64,000 nucleotides of DNA from JAFGSG01 sp964626055 (GCA_964626055.1 CAZVDF010000001.1:101017-165016), one strand, 5' to 3'; positions 18,089 to 27,262 are shown, counted from the first letter of the stretch. Notes: a model not told the origin generated them from the sequence alone. Made by a program: numbers and translations.

Positions 18089-18459
18089 CTGATGACTCCC
18101 GCTTTATTAAAAAGCTGCTTTAATAATTTCTGCGAATCCGCATACCTTAAATTCTTAAAATTTTCCAACGGCCTGATTATGATGTAAAAATTATTATTTA
18201 CTCCTCGAAGTAATTCGCGACAAATCGCTCTGATACGTCTCTTTGCCATGTTCCTTAAAACAGAATTTCCGTAATTCTTCCGAATTTGTATCCCCACCTT
18301 TGCCATATTTAAAGGAGTATTATTACTTTTATTAAAAAAATCTTCACAGCCAGCTGCATAATAGACAATAATCTGAATATCTCTATCGTAAAACCTTCTT
18401 CCTTTTTTTAAAACCTCCCAGAATTCCTTTCTCCCTTTTAAAGATTGATATCTCTTCAC
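18085..18459 (-). CDS. rnpA: Ribonuclease P protein component
   Basis: Protein subunit of RNase P, which matures tRNA 5' ends. At 124 residues it has normal length. The RNR-type signature is seen as GNSVLRNMAKRRIRAICRE (about residues 64-82). The start codon is GTG, three nucleotides after the rpmH stop, as in most bacteria. The sequence LKGRKEFWEVLKKGRRF at the N-terminus matches the family opening. Confidence 0.92.
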   Translation of the reverse strand: MKRYQSLKGRKEFWEVLKKGRRFYDRDIQIIVYYAAGCEDFFNKSNNTPLNMAKVGIQIRKNYGNSVLRNMAKRRIRAICRELLRGVNNNFYIIIRPLENFKNLRYADSQKLLKQLFNKAGVIS

Positions 18460-18462
18460 AAA

Positions 18463-18618
18463 TTAAATCTTTTCTTTTTCATCTGAAACAGTTAATTTAT
18501 ATCTTCCCTTTCTCCTTCTTCTTTTTAATACCTCTCTCCCTTCCGGAGTGCTCATTCTCGACCGGAATCCGTGTGTCCGGTTCCTTTTAATTTTACTCGG
18601 TTGAAATGTCCTTTTCAT
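18463..18618 (-). CDS. rpmH: 50S ribosomal protein L34
   Basis: A 51-residue reading frame starting MKRTFQPSKIKRNRTHGF and continuing SRMSTPEGREVLKRRRRKGR, the unmistakable L34 sequence; a short tail VSDEKEKI follows. It lies directly before rnpA with a 3-nt gap. A promoter with TTGACA is found about 150 nt upstream. Confidence 0.97.
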   Translation of the reverse strand: MKRTFQPSKIKRNRTHGFRSRMSTPEGREVLKRRRRKGRYKLTVSDEKEKI

Positions 18619-18769
18619 CTGCCTTTCCTTTTGTTATTTATATACCAAAAACAATTAATTTCTTCGATCAACGATAAACTGCTCCAAATTATGCCATAAT
18701 TATTGCGGCATCCCAAGAATAAAGCACTTTTTTAAAAAATTAAAAAAATATTAATAATTATCTCATTAT

Positions 18770-18799
18770 AATATAAATAATGTGATTTTCTATTGTCAA
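18770..18799 (-). promoter_or_regulatory. Promoter of the rpmH-rnpA-yidD-yidC cluster
   Basis: On the minus strand TTGACA (18799-18794) is followed after 18 nt by TATATT (18775-18770). It points into rpmH. The rest of the 249-bp gap (18619-18867) is AT-rich; no DnaA box of the TTATNCACA type was seen, so there is no support for an origin here. Confidence 0.55.
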
Positions 18800-18867
18800 T
18801 ACAATTTTTAGCGAGAAAAGCAATTGTTCACGGGGAACTTAAAAATTTGCCGGCATAAATATGTTTT

Positions 18868-19716
18868 CTATTTCACGGCATAAACTTCGATCGTATCTGA
18901 AAATGATGATAATCTGGAAAATATGATAAATAATTTTGCGAATGGCTTAAAAAATATTGAATCTCTGCCGATCACCCTTTCAGGATGTACCCCCCCCGGG
19001 AAAACGAAAATTTTTCTGAAGCCGATATTTTTTAAAATTTTTTTCACAGTTCCCGGAGAAAAATCTATCCTGTGATCCGCAGGGTGCGCGTTAAACCACC
19101 CGATTCGATCAAACATATACTGCGGTCCGAAAAATGAGGGAGCGGAAAATGCAAAAATACCGCCTGAGTTTAAAGAGTCATAGATCGCTTTAAAAACGGA
19201 TGAAGAATCGCAGGCATGCTCTAAAAAATACCAGGCAGTTATTATATCGAACCGTCCTTTGATATCAGCATTATAAAAAGAGGAGTTGAAGACATTTATC
19301 TGTAATTTTTCAGCGCAATATTTTGCGGCATACCCGGATATTTCAATCCCAAGAACATCTCTTATCCCGGAATCCAGCGCCGCTTTTAAAAAAAAGCCCA
19401 TTGCGGAACCTATTTCCAGCAATCTGGCTGTATCAATATCCTTTTTTATATTTTTAATTCTGGAGATTCTGCTCTTCGAAGCGGCGTAAATATTTTCAAA
19501 ATCCTCCAAATATGTCTTTCCGTATTGCTTTTTATACTGATCGGTAAAATAATCGTCGTTATAATCAATTTGCCTGTGTCTGCCGTTGAATATAATTCCG
19601 CATCCCCTGCATTTAAAAAGAGATATATGATTGTCATATATCTCTTTATTCTCTGCGGAAAAACACAGAGGGCATTGCGATTCAGAAATATTTAATCCAT
19701 CCGGATCATTTGTCAT
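18868..19716 (-). CDS. Class I SAM-dependent methyltransferase with N-terminal zinc motif
   Basis: A 282-residue methyltransferase. The N-terminus has a zinc-ribbon-like pair, CPLC and CRGC, as in many sugar- or lipid-linked methyltransferases. SAM-binding motif LLEIGSAMGFFLKAA lies near residue 98, motif II-like FDIITAWYFLEHACD near 160, and a post-III GGIFAFSAPS block follows. The substrate is unknown. The ATG at 19716 overlaps the end of the upstream DbpA-domain gene by 11 nt, so the two are co-transcribed. Confidence 0.8.
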   Translation of the reverse strand: MTNDPDGLNISESQCPLCFSAENKEIYDNHISLFKCRGCGIIFNGRHRQIDYNDDYFTDQYKKQYGKTYLEDFENIYAASKSRISRIKNIKKDIDTARLLEIGSAMGFFLKAALDSGIRDVLGIEISGYAAKYCAEKLQINVFNSSFYNADIKGRFDIITAWYFLEHACDSSSVFKAIYDSLNSGGIFAFSAPSFFGPQYMFDRIGWFNAHPADHRIDFSPGTVKKILKNIGFRKIFVFPGGVHPERVIGRDSIFFKPFAKLFIIFSRLSSFSDTIEVYAVK

Positions 19717-20197
19717 TTTTTTTCTTTTTCGCAGGCTCAACTACAATCGGAACGCCTCTTATTCTTGTCTTATCAAGAGAGACAAGAACCATTTCAGCGA
19801 ACTGTTCAGGAACTTCAAAGAAAGAATATGTAGAATATATATCGATCTTGCCTATCTGTTTTCCTTCAATGCCGGTCTTTTTGACTATCTCTCTAATGAG
19901 ATCGCCCGGGGAAAGGCGGTGATTCTTCCCGATGTTGATGAAAAGCCTGGCTTTGCCGTTTTTTATATCTTCAAAATAAATTTTTCCGGTCTGGGATTTT
20001 TTTGATCTGTCTTTCAAATTGAGGTCGATCTTCGAAACGTCTCCGAGCATATCTTTCAGCAATGCCAGAGCCACTCTGCTCGTTCCCACAAACAAAGGCA
20101 GTTTCTTTTTGAGCGCTTTCAGAACTTTCTCATAGCCAGTCAAATCTTCACTCAGAGCGATATCCAGTATATGCTCCAGTTTTTTCTCTTGAGTCAT
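19706..20197 (-). CDS. Stand-alone DbpA RNA-binding domain protein
   Basis: A 163-residue protein without helicase motifs. Residues 80-155, beginning KARLFINIGKNHRLSPGDL and including SFFEVPEQFAEMV and IRGVPIVVEPA, match the RNA-recognition domain found at the C-terminus of DbpA-type DEAD-box helicases. The N-terminal 75 residues are helical and unassigned; the tail is lysine-rich (AKKKKNDK). It probably binds RNA. GAGGACACC precedes the ATG. Confidence 0.8.
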   Translation of the reverse strand: MTQEKKLEHILDIALSEDLTGYEKVLKALKKKLPLFVGTSRVALALLKDMLGDVSKIDLNLKDRSKKSQTGKIYFEDIKNGKARLFINIGKNHRLSPGDLIREIVKKTGIEGKQIGKIDIYSTYSFFEVPEQFAEMVLVSLDKTRIRGVPIVVEPAKKKKNDK

Positions 20198-20267
20198 AAG
20201 GTGTCCTCTCAGCTTACATGAATCGAACGTGCGATTGATTTACTCCATGAAGGAAAGTCGATAAGAT

Positions 20268-20298
20268 AAAAAATCCCCGGCTATACCCGGGACGGGAT
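20268..20298 (-). terminator. Intrinsic terminator after the response regulator gene
   Basis: Read on the minus strand, ATCCCGTCCCGG and CCGGGGAT flank a short loop and are followed by T6 (20273-20268). It lies 110 nt after the response-regulator stop codon, and ends the GT4-regulator operon. Confidence 0.6.
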
Positions 20299-20407
20299 TA
20301 TCAACTTCAATCATTTTCTTAAATTAAAATCTCTTTTTTTGCTCTAAATTACTGAGCGGTAACATTTATTGCATGCCGGAAAAATATCAAGCAATTTTCT
20401 TTCCCGT

Positions 20408-21064
20408 TTATGCCATGCATCTGTATCCCACATTGCGCACGGTCTCTATTATGGAATTGAACTCATCGCCAAGCTTGCCGCGAAGTCTTCTGATATGTAC
20501 ATCCACCGTCCGTGTGCCTCCGATATAATCCATCCCCCAGATCCTGTTAAGAAGTTCCTTCCTCGAAAACACAACTCCCTTATTCTCGGCGAAGAGCCTT
20601 AAAAGCTCGAATTCCTTATAAGTGAAATCCTGTTTCAAATTTTTTATATAAACGGAATATTCCTTGAGGTTTATTTTAATGTGGCCGATTACTATGACAT
20701 CTTCAATCGCCGGATAATTTTTACCCCACAAAAATTTCTTAATGCGCATGTTAAGCTCCTCCTTCCTGAACGGATAGAGGATAAAATCATCAAAAAACCA
20801 TTCAAAATCGAGCGCAAATATTGTGCTTGTCGTCAGGACTAAAAGAACGGGAATATCATGAAGTTTTTTTCTGATCCTTGAAAGATGAAATTGCGCGCTT
20901 TCAATCGATTTAAAATAATCCGAATCGACTGAAAAAATAATTATGTCTTCCGACTTCATGGAGTCCAGCGATTTATAAATCTTTACGCTATATTCCGGCA
21001 GATTGTCTTTAAAAGAATCCGCAAGCTCAGTGTTGTTCGATAACAAACCGATATTAGTTCCCAA
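20408..21064 (-). CDS. OmpR/PhoB-type winged-helix regulator with atypical receiver
   Basis: A 218-residue protein. Residues 125-218 are a clear OmpR/PhoB winged helix: FTYKEFELLRLFAENKGVVF, RTVDVHIRRLRGKLGD and VRNVGYRCM. The N-terminal 115 residues follow the receiver fold only loosely: the acidic pair after strand 1 is missing (LLSNNTEL), the phospho-acceptor region reads IIFSVDSDYF, and the usual K-P-F reads YPF. It may act without phosphorylation. The start is TTG, supported by GGAG 6-7 nt upstream, and it overlaps the GT4 gene by 11 nt. No partner kinase is adjacent. Confidence 0.85.
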   Translation of the reverse strand: MGTNIGLLSNNTELADSFKDNLPEYSVKIYKSLDSMKSEDIIIFSVDSDYFKSIESAQFHLSRIRKKLHDIPVLLVLTTSTIFALDFEWFFDDFILYPFRKEELNMRIKKFLWGKNYPAIEDVIVIGHIKINLKEYSVYIKNLKQDFTYKEFELLRLFAENKGVVFSRKELLNRIWGMDYIGGTRTVDVHIRRLRGKLGDEFNSIIETVRNVGYRCMA

Positions 21065-22217
21065 TATTTTCTCCAGAAGCTAGATCGCTGAATATTTTAA
21101 TATAACGGTCGGCAATTTTTCCAGCAAAAAATTCCTTTACTTTTATTCTGTTATTGGAAGACAATCTCTTATGTAGCTTTTTATCTTTATGCAAAAGAAG
21201 TATCGCATCCGCGCAGGCCTCAATATCGCCGACATTTATTAAAAGAGCATTTTCGCGATTTTTTAAAAAATCAATCTGCCCGCCTTCATTTGTACAAATT
21301 ACAGGCAGTCCGCAGAACATGGCTTCCATAAAAACAATTCCGAATCCTTCGTGCATCGATGTCAGAGCAAAAACATCGGAAATATTCAAATATTTATATT
21401 TTTCCTCATCGTTGACAAAACCAAGAAAAAAAACTTTATTATTGAGTCCGAGTTTGCGGACGATTCTTTCCAGATTTTCTCTTTCCGGTCCATCCCCCAT
21501 AATGTACAGCTTGAATTTTTCCGAAGGGATTTTGTTTAATGCCCTTATCAGTATGTCGATCGCTTTTCTTTTTACAAGCCTTCCGCATGTTACCAGAATA
21601 AAATCGTCATCGGCAATATTCAGTTCCTTTCTTGTAACCTTTGAAATGTTCGGTGGATGAAACGGTAAAGGAATTATATGAATTTTTTTATCCGGTTTAT
21701 AATATTTAACAGCGTTGTCCGCAGTGTTGCTCGATTGCGCGACAAGCGAGTCCGCCCTGTTTAAAAGAAATCTCACGATTGCAGACCATATCCTGCTTTT
21801 ATGAGGGGACATTTTTTTGCTCGGATCATAGATCTCGCCGCCGTGCATGGAAACGACGTTCGGAATACGGAATATTCTGCCCAGCAGAAATCCGACAGGG
21901 CCGGATGGCAGAACGAAATGTGTATTGATGACCGAATATCTGTTTTTCCGAATGAGCCGTATTCCTTTGAAAAAGGCACCCGGAAGATAAGTCAGCATAG
22001 AAATAAATGTCGCGGCATCCCTCGATTTTCTGAATAGAATTTTTACCCGGTATATATTAACGTTATCAGCTCTCTCGTATTTCTTTAATCCTTTGAAAGA
22101 TGAAGTAATTACGTCCACACTGGCATGTTTTGCCCATTCAACGGCAAGATCGCGTGTTGCCACTCCTCCGCCGCCTCCAAGCGGAGGATATTCATAGTTA
22201 ATTATCAATATCTTCAT
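21054..22217 (-). CDS. Glycosyltransferase family 4 protein
   Basis: A 387-residue GT-B-fold enzyme. N-terminal INYEYPPLGGGGGVATRDLA gives the glycine-rich donor/acceptor loop; the C-terminal half has LVTCGRLVKRKAIDILIRA, MGDGPERENL and the E-x7-E motif in SMHEGFGIVFMEAMFCGLPV. It probably transfers a nucleotide-activated sugar in envelope glycan synthesis; donor and acceptor are unknown. It is the first gene of an operon with the response regulator. Upstream (22218-22397) lies an AT-rich divergent intergenic region. Confidence 0.85.
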   Translation of the reverse strand: MKILIINYEYPPLGGGGGVATRDLAVEWAKHASVDVITSSFKGLKKYERADNVNIYRVKILFRKSRDAATFISMLTYLPGAFFKGIRLIRKNRYSVINTHFVLPSGPVGFLLGRIFRIPNVVSMHGGEIYDPSKKMSPHKSRIWSAIVRFLLNRADSLVAQSSNTADNAVKYYKPDKKIHIIPLPFHPPNISKVTRKELNIADDDFILVTCGRLVKRKAIDILIRALNKIPSEKFKLYIMGDGPERENLERIVRKLGLNNKVFFLGFVNDEEKYKYLNISDVFALTSMHEGFGIVFMEAMFCGLPVICTNEGGQIDFLKNRENALLINVGDIEACADAILLLHKDKKLHKRLSSNNRIKVKEFFAGKIADRYIKIFSDLASGENIGN

Positions 22218-22397
22218 AAATTATTTTTTATTAATAATATCTGGACATCTATAGGCATAAATTAAAAAAATAGTAAAGTTGTTTTTTATTATATTTGACA
22301 ACAATATATTTACCGCTCACTATTCCCTTTATATACTGGATTCACTGAATATTTAAATATACGGCAAGCCTGTATCCAAAGGGAACTTTCATAGATT

Positions 22398-23192
22398 ATG
22401 ATAAAAAGAATTTTTCTCGGGCTTTTTATTTTATCAAACCTGATATTCGTAAATGCCGTACGCGGATCGGAGTTTGACGAACTGGATAAACCCCCTGAAG
22501 GCGCACATGAAGGGCAAATACTGGTGGGAGCATTTTTTGCGTTCGGCTGGCCAAAAAGCGAACTAATAGACGCCGAAAATGACTTTCTGCAGGGCTCTTA
22601 TTACACATTCGAAAACGGTATCAGTAAGTCTTTGCAGGTATCGCATCAATCATATGCTTTGGGAATTTCGGCGGAATATATTCCAATAGACCACCTGGGC
22701 GCTCATTTGCGCTTCAGGCGGACATATCTTGTCCAGAGCACGAGTTTCGGATCTGAATACGAGAACTGGAAAGGTTATTTATACAAGGATTTCGCTTTTT
22801 ATCTGGGCCCCGCCATTCACGCAACCTCACGAAGCACATGGGATTTTGTTTTGATCCCTCTTATCGGTTACTCTTTCGCCAAGTACGATGCCACCCCTGT
22901 CGCAAAAAAAATACTTCAGAGTTACGATCCCGCTAATCCTGTAAAATACGCAGGCGACACACACAGAAATTCAAACGGATTATCTTATGGCGCCGAATTA
23001 AATTGCACTATTTATTTTACCGGCGGGCTTTACGTATCGATCGGAGGCGAATTGATCAGGAACAAACTAAAATTCGACAAAGGATTCGATTTAACAAATC
23101 CCCAGACAGGCAGAAAATATTCCGCGGGCAGCTCGGCTACTTTAGACACCTACAGCGTGATTATAACTGCAGGATATGCTTTTTCAAATTAA
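22398..23192 (+). CDS. Putative outer-membrane beta-barrel protein
   Basis: A 264-residue protein with an N-terminal signal peptide (about residues 1-23, ending VRGS). The mature part alternates polar and hydrophobic residues, is rich in Gly and aromatic residues, and ends in a strand-like YSVIITAGYAFSN, as in small outer-membrane barrels. I do not recognise a named family. It is divergent from the GT4 operon. Its TAA stop abuts the left terminal repeat of an intergenic palindromic element. Confidence 0.6.
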   Translation: MIKRIFLGLFILSNLIFVNAVRGSEFDELDKPPEGAHEGQILVGAFFAFGWPKSELIDAENDFLQGSYYTFENGISKSLQVSHQSYALGISAEYIPIDHLGAHLRFRRTYLVQSTSFGSEYENWKGYLYKDFAFYLGPAIHATSRSTWDFVLIPLIGYSFAKYDATPVAKKILQSYDPANPVKYAGDTHRNSNGLSYGAELNCTIYFTGGLYVSIGGELIRNKLKFDKGFDLTNPQTGRKYSAGSSATLDTYSVIITAGYAFSN

Positions 23193-23389
23193 GAGTGCGT
23201 CTCAAAACCAATCATTGATGGTTCAATTCGTATTTCTGCTCAGTATTATGCGTGCTGAGCAATATCAATACTATCTGTAATTTCCTGCGGAACCCGGCCT
23301 TCGGCCTCAGACAGTCCTCGGAAATTATAGATAGTATTGATATTGCTATTGATTACCTTTTACTTTAAATAGGTTTTGGGATGCGCTCT
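23192..23389. repeat. Element with terminal inverted repeats and nested palindromes
   Basis: Ends AGAGTGCGTCTCAAAACC (23192-23209) and GGTTTTGGGATGCGCTCT (23372-23389) are inverted repeats, 15 of 18 matching. Inside, arms 23260-23285 (CAATATCAATACTATCT...) and 23320-23345 match at 25 of 26 positions, and GGCCTTCGGCC forms a UUCG-capped hairpin at the centre. A further hairpin is GCTCAG / CTGAGC at 23238-23259. No coding capacity. It lies between converging genes. Confidence 0.75.
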
Positions 23390-23406
23390 AAATTATATCT
23401 CAATTC

Positions 23407-24147
23407 TTATCCTCTCTTAACAGCTGCGATCTTTACCTTTATGCGGATAATATTTGCCTGAATTACGGGATTAGCCGAATTTTTTTCATATGCCCTGTTA
23501 TAATAATTAAGAGCTTCATCGAGCTTGTTCATTCTTTCAAGGCTCATGCCGATATTATTCTGGATCTCGGCCGATCCCGGCATTACCGAAAGAGCGGCGG
23601 AAAAGGCGGTATTTGCTTCGCTGAATTTTCTGAGCTCTATCAAAATAATACCGAGATCATTATATGCGATCCAGAATTCCGGGTCAATGGAGATGGCTTT
23701 CTCGAAATATTCCTTCGCTTTATAATAATTTCCAAGCTTCATTGCCGATTTTCCGAGAATATAATATGGGATCTGGTTTTCCGAAATTTTAAGAGCGGAG
23801 ATCGCAAAATAATTAGCATCGCCGTATCTTTTGCTTTCGAGCATCATGAGAGCAAGATCGATCAGCGGGTCGGCTGAATTCTTTTTAATTTCGGCGCATC
23901 TTCTGAAATGGCCTATCGCAGCCTGCAGATTACCGGTTTTCCAGTGATTATGCGCTGCGAGAAACCTCAGGTCATAATTGAAAGAATTGCTTTCCAGGTC
24001 TTTTTTCGGATCAAGTTCGCGGGCTATTGTAGCGAGCGACTCCCTGTATTTCTTCTCTTCATATAAAGACAACGCGTCTTTATATGAAGCTGGAAGCATG
24101 GCATTAAAAAAGAAAAGAAAAATAATTAATAATATTATTTTTTTCAC
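23407..24147 (-). CDS. TPR-repeat protein, secreted
   Basis: A 246-residue protein with a hydrophobic N-terminal segment (residues 4-20, ending LPAS) consistent with a signal peptide. About five tetratricopeptide units follow from residue 60, for example LGKSAMKLGNYYKAKEYFEK and LGIILIELRKFSEANTAF. TPRs mediate protein contacts; the partner is unknown. The ATG overlaps the ppdK stop (ATGA), so it is translated from the ppdK transcript. Confidence 0.85.
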   Translation of the reverse strand: MKKIILLIIFLFFFNAMLPASYKDALSLYEEKKYRESLATIARELDPKKDLESNSFNYDLRFLAAHNHWKTGNLQAAIGHFRRCAEIKKNSADPLIDLALMMLESKRYGDANYFAISALKISENQIPYYILGKSAMKLGNYYKAKEYFEKAISIDPEFWIAYNDLGIILIELRKFSEANTAFSAALSVMPGSAEIQNNIGMSLERMNKLDEALNYYNRAYEKNSANPVIQANIIRIKVKIAAVKRG

Positions 24148-26984
24148 TTTTTCGCTCTCTTGACCGGCTTTTTTATTTTTTTATTTTTTTTAGGTTTTTT
24201 GCCTTTAGCGGATTTGCCTTTTATCGATTTTTTCGCCGATTTTTTTACTTTGCTTTTTTTCGCGGAATCTCCGCCTGAATCATTGACGGCTGCCTGCGCA
24301 GCAGCTAGCCTGGCGATCGGGACCCTGAACGGCGAACAGCTGACGTAATTAAGTCCGGCCATATGGCAGAATTCGACAGAGCTCGGCTCCCCGCCGTGCT
24401 CTCCGCATATGCCGATTTTGAGATTAGATCTCCGGCTCCTGCCTTTTGCTACACCCAGCCTGACAAGCTGGCCCACTCCGTTCCTGTCGAGAATTCTGAA
24501 AGGATCGTTTGGCAGTATTTTTTTGTTCACATACTCGGGTAAAAAGCTTCCGGAATCGTCCCTGCTGAACCCGAAGGTCATCTGAGTAAGGTCGTTCGTG
24601 CCGAATGAGAAGAACTCTGCTTCTTCAGCGATCTCGTCCGCTGTTACGGCGGCTCTTGGAACTTCTATCATTGTGCCGACCAGATAGTCCACTTTAATAC
24701 CCATCTCTTTCATCACCTGCTCTGCCGTCTTTACAATGATTTCTTTTTGCATGGCAAGCTCTTTTACGCTTCCGACAAGCGGCACCATTACTTCCGGTTT
24801 AACGTCAACGCCTTCTTTCTTAAGTCTGCATGCGGCTTCGAATATAGCGCGCGCCTGCATTTCGGTAATTTCCGGATATGTTATTCCGAGCCTGCATCCC
24901 CTGTGCCCCAGCATGGGATTGAACTCGTGCAGGGAGTCTACCTTAGCTTTAACGGCTTCCGGCGTTATTCCCAGTTCCATCGCCATCTCTCTCTGATTTG
25001 CCTCTTCATGCGGTACAAATTCATGCAGCGGAGGATCGAGAAGCCTTATCGTTACGCCGTATCCTTCCATGGCTTTCAACATGCCGTAAAAATCGTCCCT
25101 CTGCATCGGAAGAAGCTTTGCAAGAGCTTTTTTTCTCCCTTCAAGGGTGCCCGCAAGGATCATTTCGCGCATCGCTTTTATTCTGTCGCCTTCAAAAAAC
25201 ATGTGTTCCGTGCGGCAAAGCCCTATGCCCTGCGCGCCGAAATTCCTCGCTACTCCGGCGTCATGCGGAGTGTCTGCGTTGGTTCTCACACCGAGCTTTT
25301 TAAATTCATCGGCCCACTGCATTATAATCCCGAAATCGCCCGAAAGTTCGGCTTCAACAGTCTTAACTTCGCCTGACATCACTTCGCCTGTCGATCCGTC
25401 AAGAGAGATGTAATCCCCTTCTTTCAATACAACATCTTTTATTTTCATTTCTTTTCTGGAATAATCGATCTCGAGTTCGCCGCAGCCGGAAACGCAGCAT
25501 TTGCCCATCCCTCTGGCGACAACAGCTGCGTGCGAAGTCTGTCCGCCTCTCTGCGTCAGAATGCCCTGGGCAGCGGACATGCCTTTAAGATCCTCAGGAG
25601 ACGTTTCGATCCTTACAAGTATTACGCGTTCGCCCCGAGCGTTCCACGTGTCCGCTTCTTCCGCGTTGAATACTATCCTGCCGGTGGCGGCGCCGGGCGA
25701 AGCGGGCAATCCCTTTGTGATCACTTTTCTTTCAGCCTTCGGGTCAAATGTAGGATGAAGAAGCTGATCGAGCGAATCGGGCTGAATGCGAAGTAACGCG
25801 ATTTTCTTACTTATCAATTTTTCCTTCACCATATCGACAGCTATCTTCACGGCAGCGGCGGCTGTTCTCTTGCCGTTGCGGGTCTGCAGCATCCATAGTT
25901 TTCTGTCCTGGATCGTGAACTCTATATCCTGCATGTCGGTATAGTGTTTTTCAAGTTTCTGGTATACCCTGACGAGTTCCTGATATACTTCCGGCATATA
26001 TTCTTCAAGCGAAGGATATTTCCTTTTCCTGTCTTCCTCCGACACATTGTTGTTCCTGGCCCAGCTGCGTGAGCCTTCAAGAGTTACCTGCTGGGGAGTC
26101 CTTATCCCGGCAACAACATCCTCGCCCTGCGCGTTGATAAGATACTCTCCGTAAAAACGCCTGTCGCCGGTTGCAGGATCCCTGGTGAACGCCACGCCGG
26201 TCGCGCACTGATCGCCCATATTGCCGAATACCATTGCCTGCACGTTTACCGCCGTGCCCCAGCTGTCCTCGATGCCGTTCATCTTCCTGTAAAGAATGGC
26301 CCTTTCATTGTTCCATGACCCGAAAACGGCCCCGATGGACCCCCATAGCTGTTCATTGGCATCCGAAGGGAAATCCATGCCGAGCCTTGTCTTAATGAGC
26401 GCTTTAAATCTGCGCACAAGTTCCTTTAAATCATTCACGGTAAGATCAAGGTCTGCCTTTGCGCCTTTCTCTTCCTTGAGTTTATCCATCACTTCTTCAA
26501 ACGGATCGATATCCTCCTTGTTGACCGGCTTTAAACCCAGCACAACATCGCCGTACATCTGCACAAATCTTCTGTAGGAATCCCATGCGAATCTTTCGTT
26601 GCCGGATTTTTTAATTACACCCTCTATTGTATCCTCGTTAAGCCCGAGATTAAGAACCGTATCCATCATACCGGGCATTGAAGCGCGCGCTCCGGAACGG
26701 ACGGAAACAAGAAGGGGATTTTCCGGGTCGCCGAATTTTGCGCCCATTATTTTTTCAACGCTTTTTACGGCTTTATCGACTTCTTTACTCAGTTCCTTCG
26801 GAAAGCGTCTGTTATTATTATAGAATTCAGAGCAAACATCGGTCGTGATTGTAAAGCCTGCAGGCACAGGTATCCCAAGATTAGACATCTCCGCCAGATT
26901 TGCGCCTTTGCCGCCCAGCAGATTTTTCATTCCTGCATTACCTTCAGTTATACGATATCCAAACGAATAAACTCTCTTTGTCAT
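24144..26984 (-). CDS. ppdK: Pyruvate, phosphate dikinase
   Basis: Interconverts pyruvate, ATP and phosphate with PEP, AMP and pyrophosphate. At 946 residues it has the usual order: ATP-grasp domain (GGKGANLAEMSNLGIPVPAGF), phosphohistidine domain with GGQTSHAAVVARGMGKCCV (His near residue 455), and the PEP/pyruvate TIM barrel with GTNDLTQMTFGFSRDD and GICGEHGGEP. After about residue 903 there is an unusual lysine-rich tail (KKSKVKKSAKK and similar) of about 43 residues that the family normally lacks. AGGAG precedes the ATG. The downstream TPR gene overlaps by 4 nt. Confidence 0.96.
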   Translation of the reverse strand: MTKRVYSFGYRITEGNAGMKNLLGGKGANLAEMSNLGIPVPAGFTITTDVCSEFYNNNRRFPKELSKEVDKAVKSVEKIMGAKFGDPENPLLVSVRSGARASMPGMMDTVLNLGLNEDTIEGVIKKSGNERFAWDSYRRFVQMYGDVVLGLKPVNKEDIDPFEEVMDKLKEEKGAKADLDLTVNDLKELVRRFKALIKTRLGMDFPSDANEQLWGSIGAVFGSWNNERAILYRKMNGIEDSWGTAVNVQAMVFGNMGDQCATGVAFTRDPATGDRRFYGEYLINAQGEDVVAGIRTPQQVTLEGSRSWARNNNVSEEDRKRKYPSLEEYMPEVYQELVRVYQKLEKHYTDMQDIEFTIQDRKLWMLQTRNGKRTAAAAVKIAVDMVKEKLISKKIALLRIQPDSLDQLLHPTFDPKAERKVITKGLPASPGAATGRIVFNAEEADTWNARGERVILVRIETSPEDLKGMSAAQGILTQRGGQTSHAAVVARGMGKCCVSGCGELEIDYSRKEMKIKDVVLKEGDYISLDGSTGEVMSGEVKTVEAELSGDFGIIMQWADEFKKLGVRTNADTPHDAGVARNFGAQGIGLCRTEHMFFEGDRIKAMREMILAGTLEGRKKALAKLLPMQRDDFYGMLKAMEGYGVTIRLLDPPLHEFVPHEEANQREMAMELGITPEAVKAKVDSLHEFNPMLGHRGCRLGITYPEITEMQARAIFEAACRLKKEGVDVKPEVMVPLVGSVKELAMQKEIIVKTAEQVMKEMGIKVDYLVGTMIEVPRAAVTADEIAEEAEFFSFGTNDLTQMTFGFSRDDSGSFLPEYVNKKILPNDPFRILDRNGVGQLVRLGVAKGRSRRSNLKIGICGEHGGEPSSVEFCHMAGLNYVSCSPFRVPIARLAAAQAAVNDSGGDSAKKSKVKKSAKKSIKGKSAKGKKPKKNKKIKKPVKRAKK

Positions 26985-27172
26985 ATTACAGCTCCTGTTA
27001 TTATATATTTAAATATTCCTTGAAATTCATAATTTGATCATTTTATAGCCAATGTTCATAATTAAATAGAATTGAGTCAACTTGGCTTAATTATACAGAA
27101 TCGAAATTTTCTGCTTATATATAATTCAAAATAAAATCATTCCAGTGTCAATATTTTTTATTGAAAATAATC

Positions 27173-27262
27173 AGAAGCCATCTTAAAATTATATTTAATC
27201 CTTTGATAAATTATATGGATCGTCAATCAATTATATGAATTTATAATTTCAAGTTGACTTCC
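27173..27262. repeat. Short element with terminal inverted repeats
   Basis: AGAAGCCATCTTAAAATTAT at the left and ATAATTTCAAGTTGACTTCC at the right are imperfect inverted repeats about 90 bp apart. The same AGAAGCC end occurs near 50.5 and 62.8 kb. The rest of the 290-bp gap 26985-27274 is AT-rich with no other recognisable feature. Confidence 0.5.

Noticed and set aside
18619..18867. Replication origin next to rpmH
   Set aside because: The rpmH-rnpA cluster often borders oriC, but no dnaA, dnaN or DnaA-box cluster is visible in this AT-rich gap.
24747..25376. 209-codon plus-strand open frame inside ppdK
   Set aside because: Antisense shadow of the well-conserved PEP-binding region of pyruvate phosphate dikinase.
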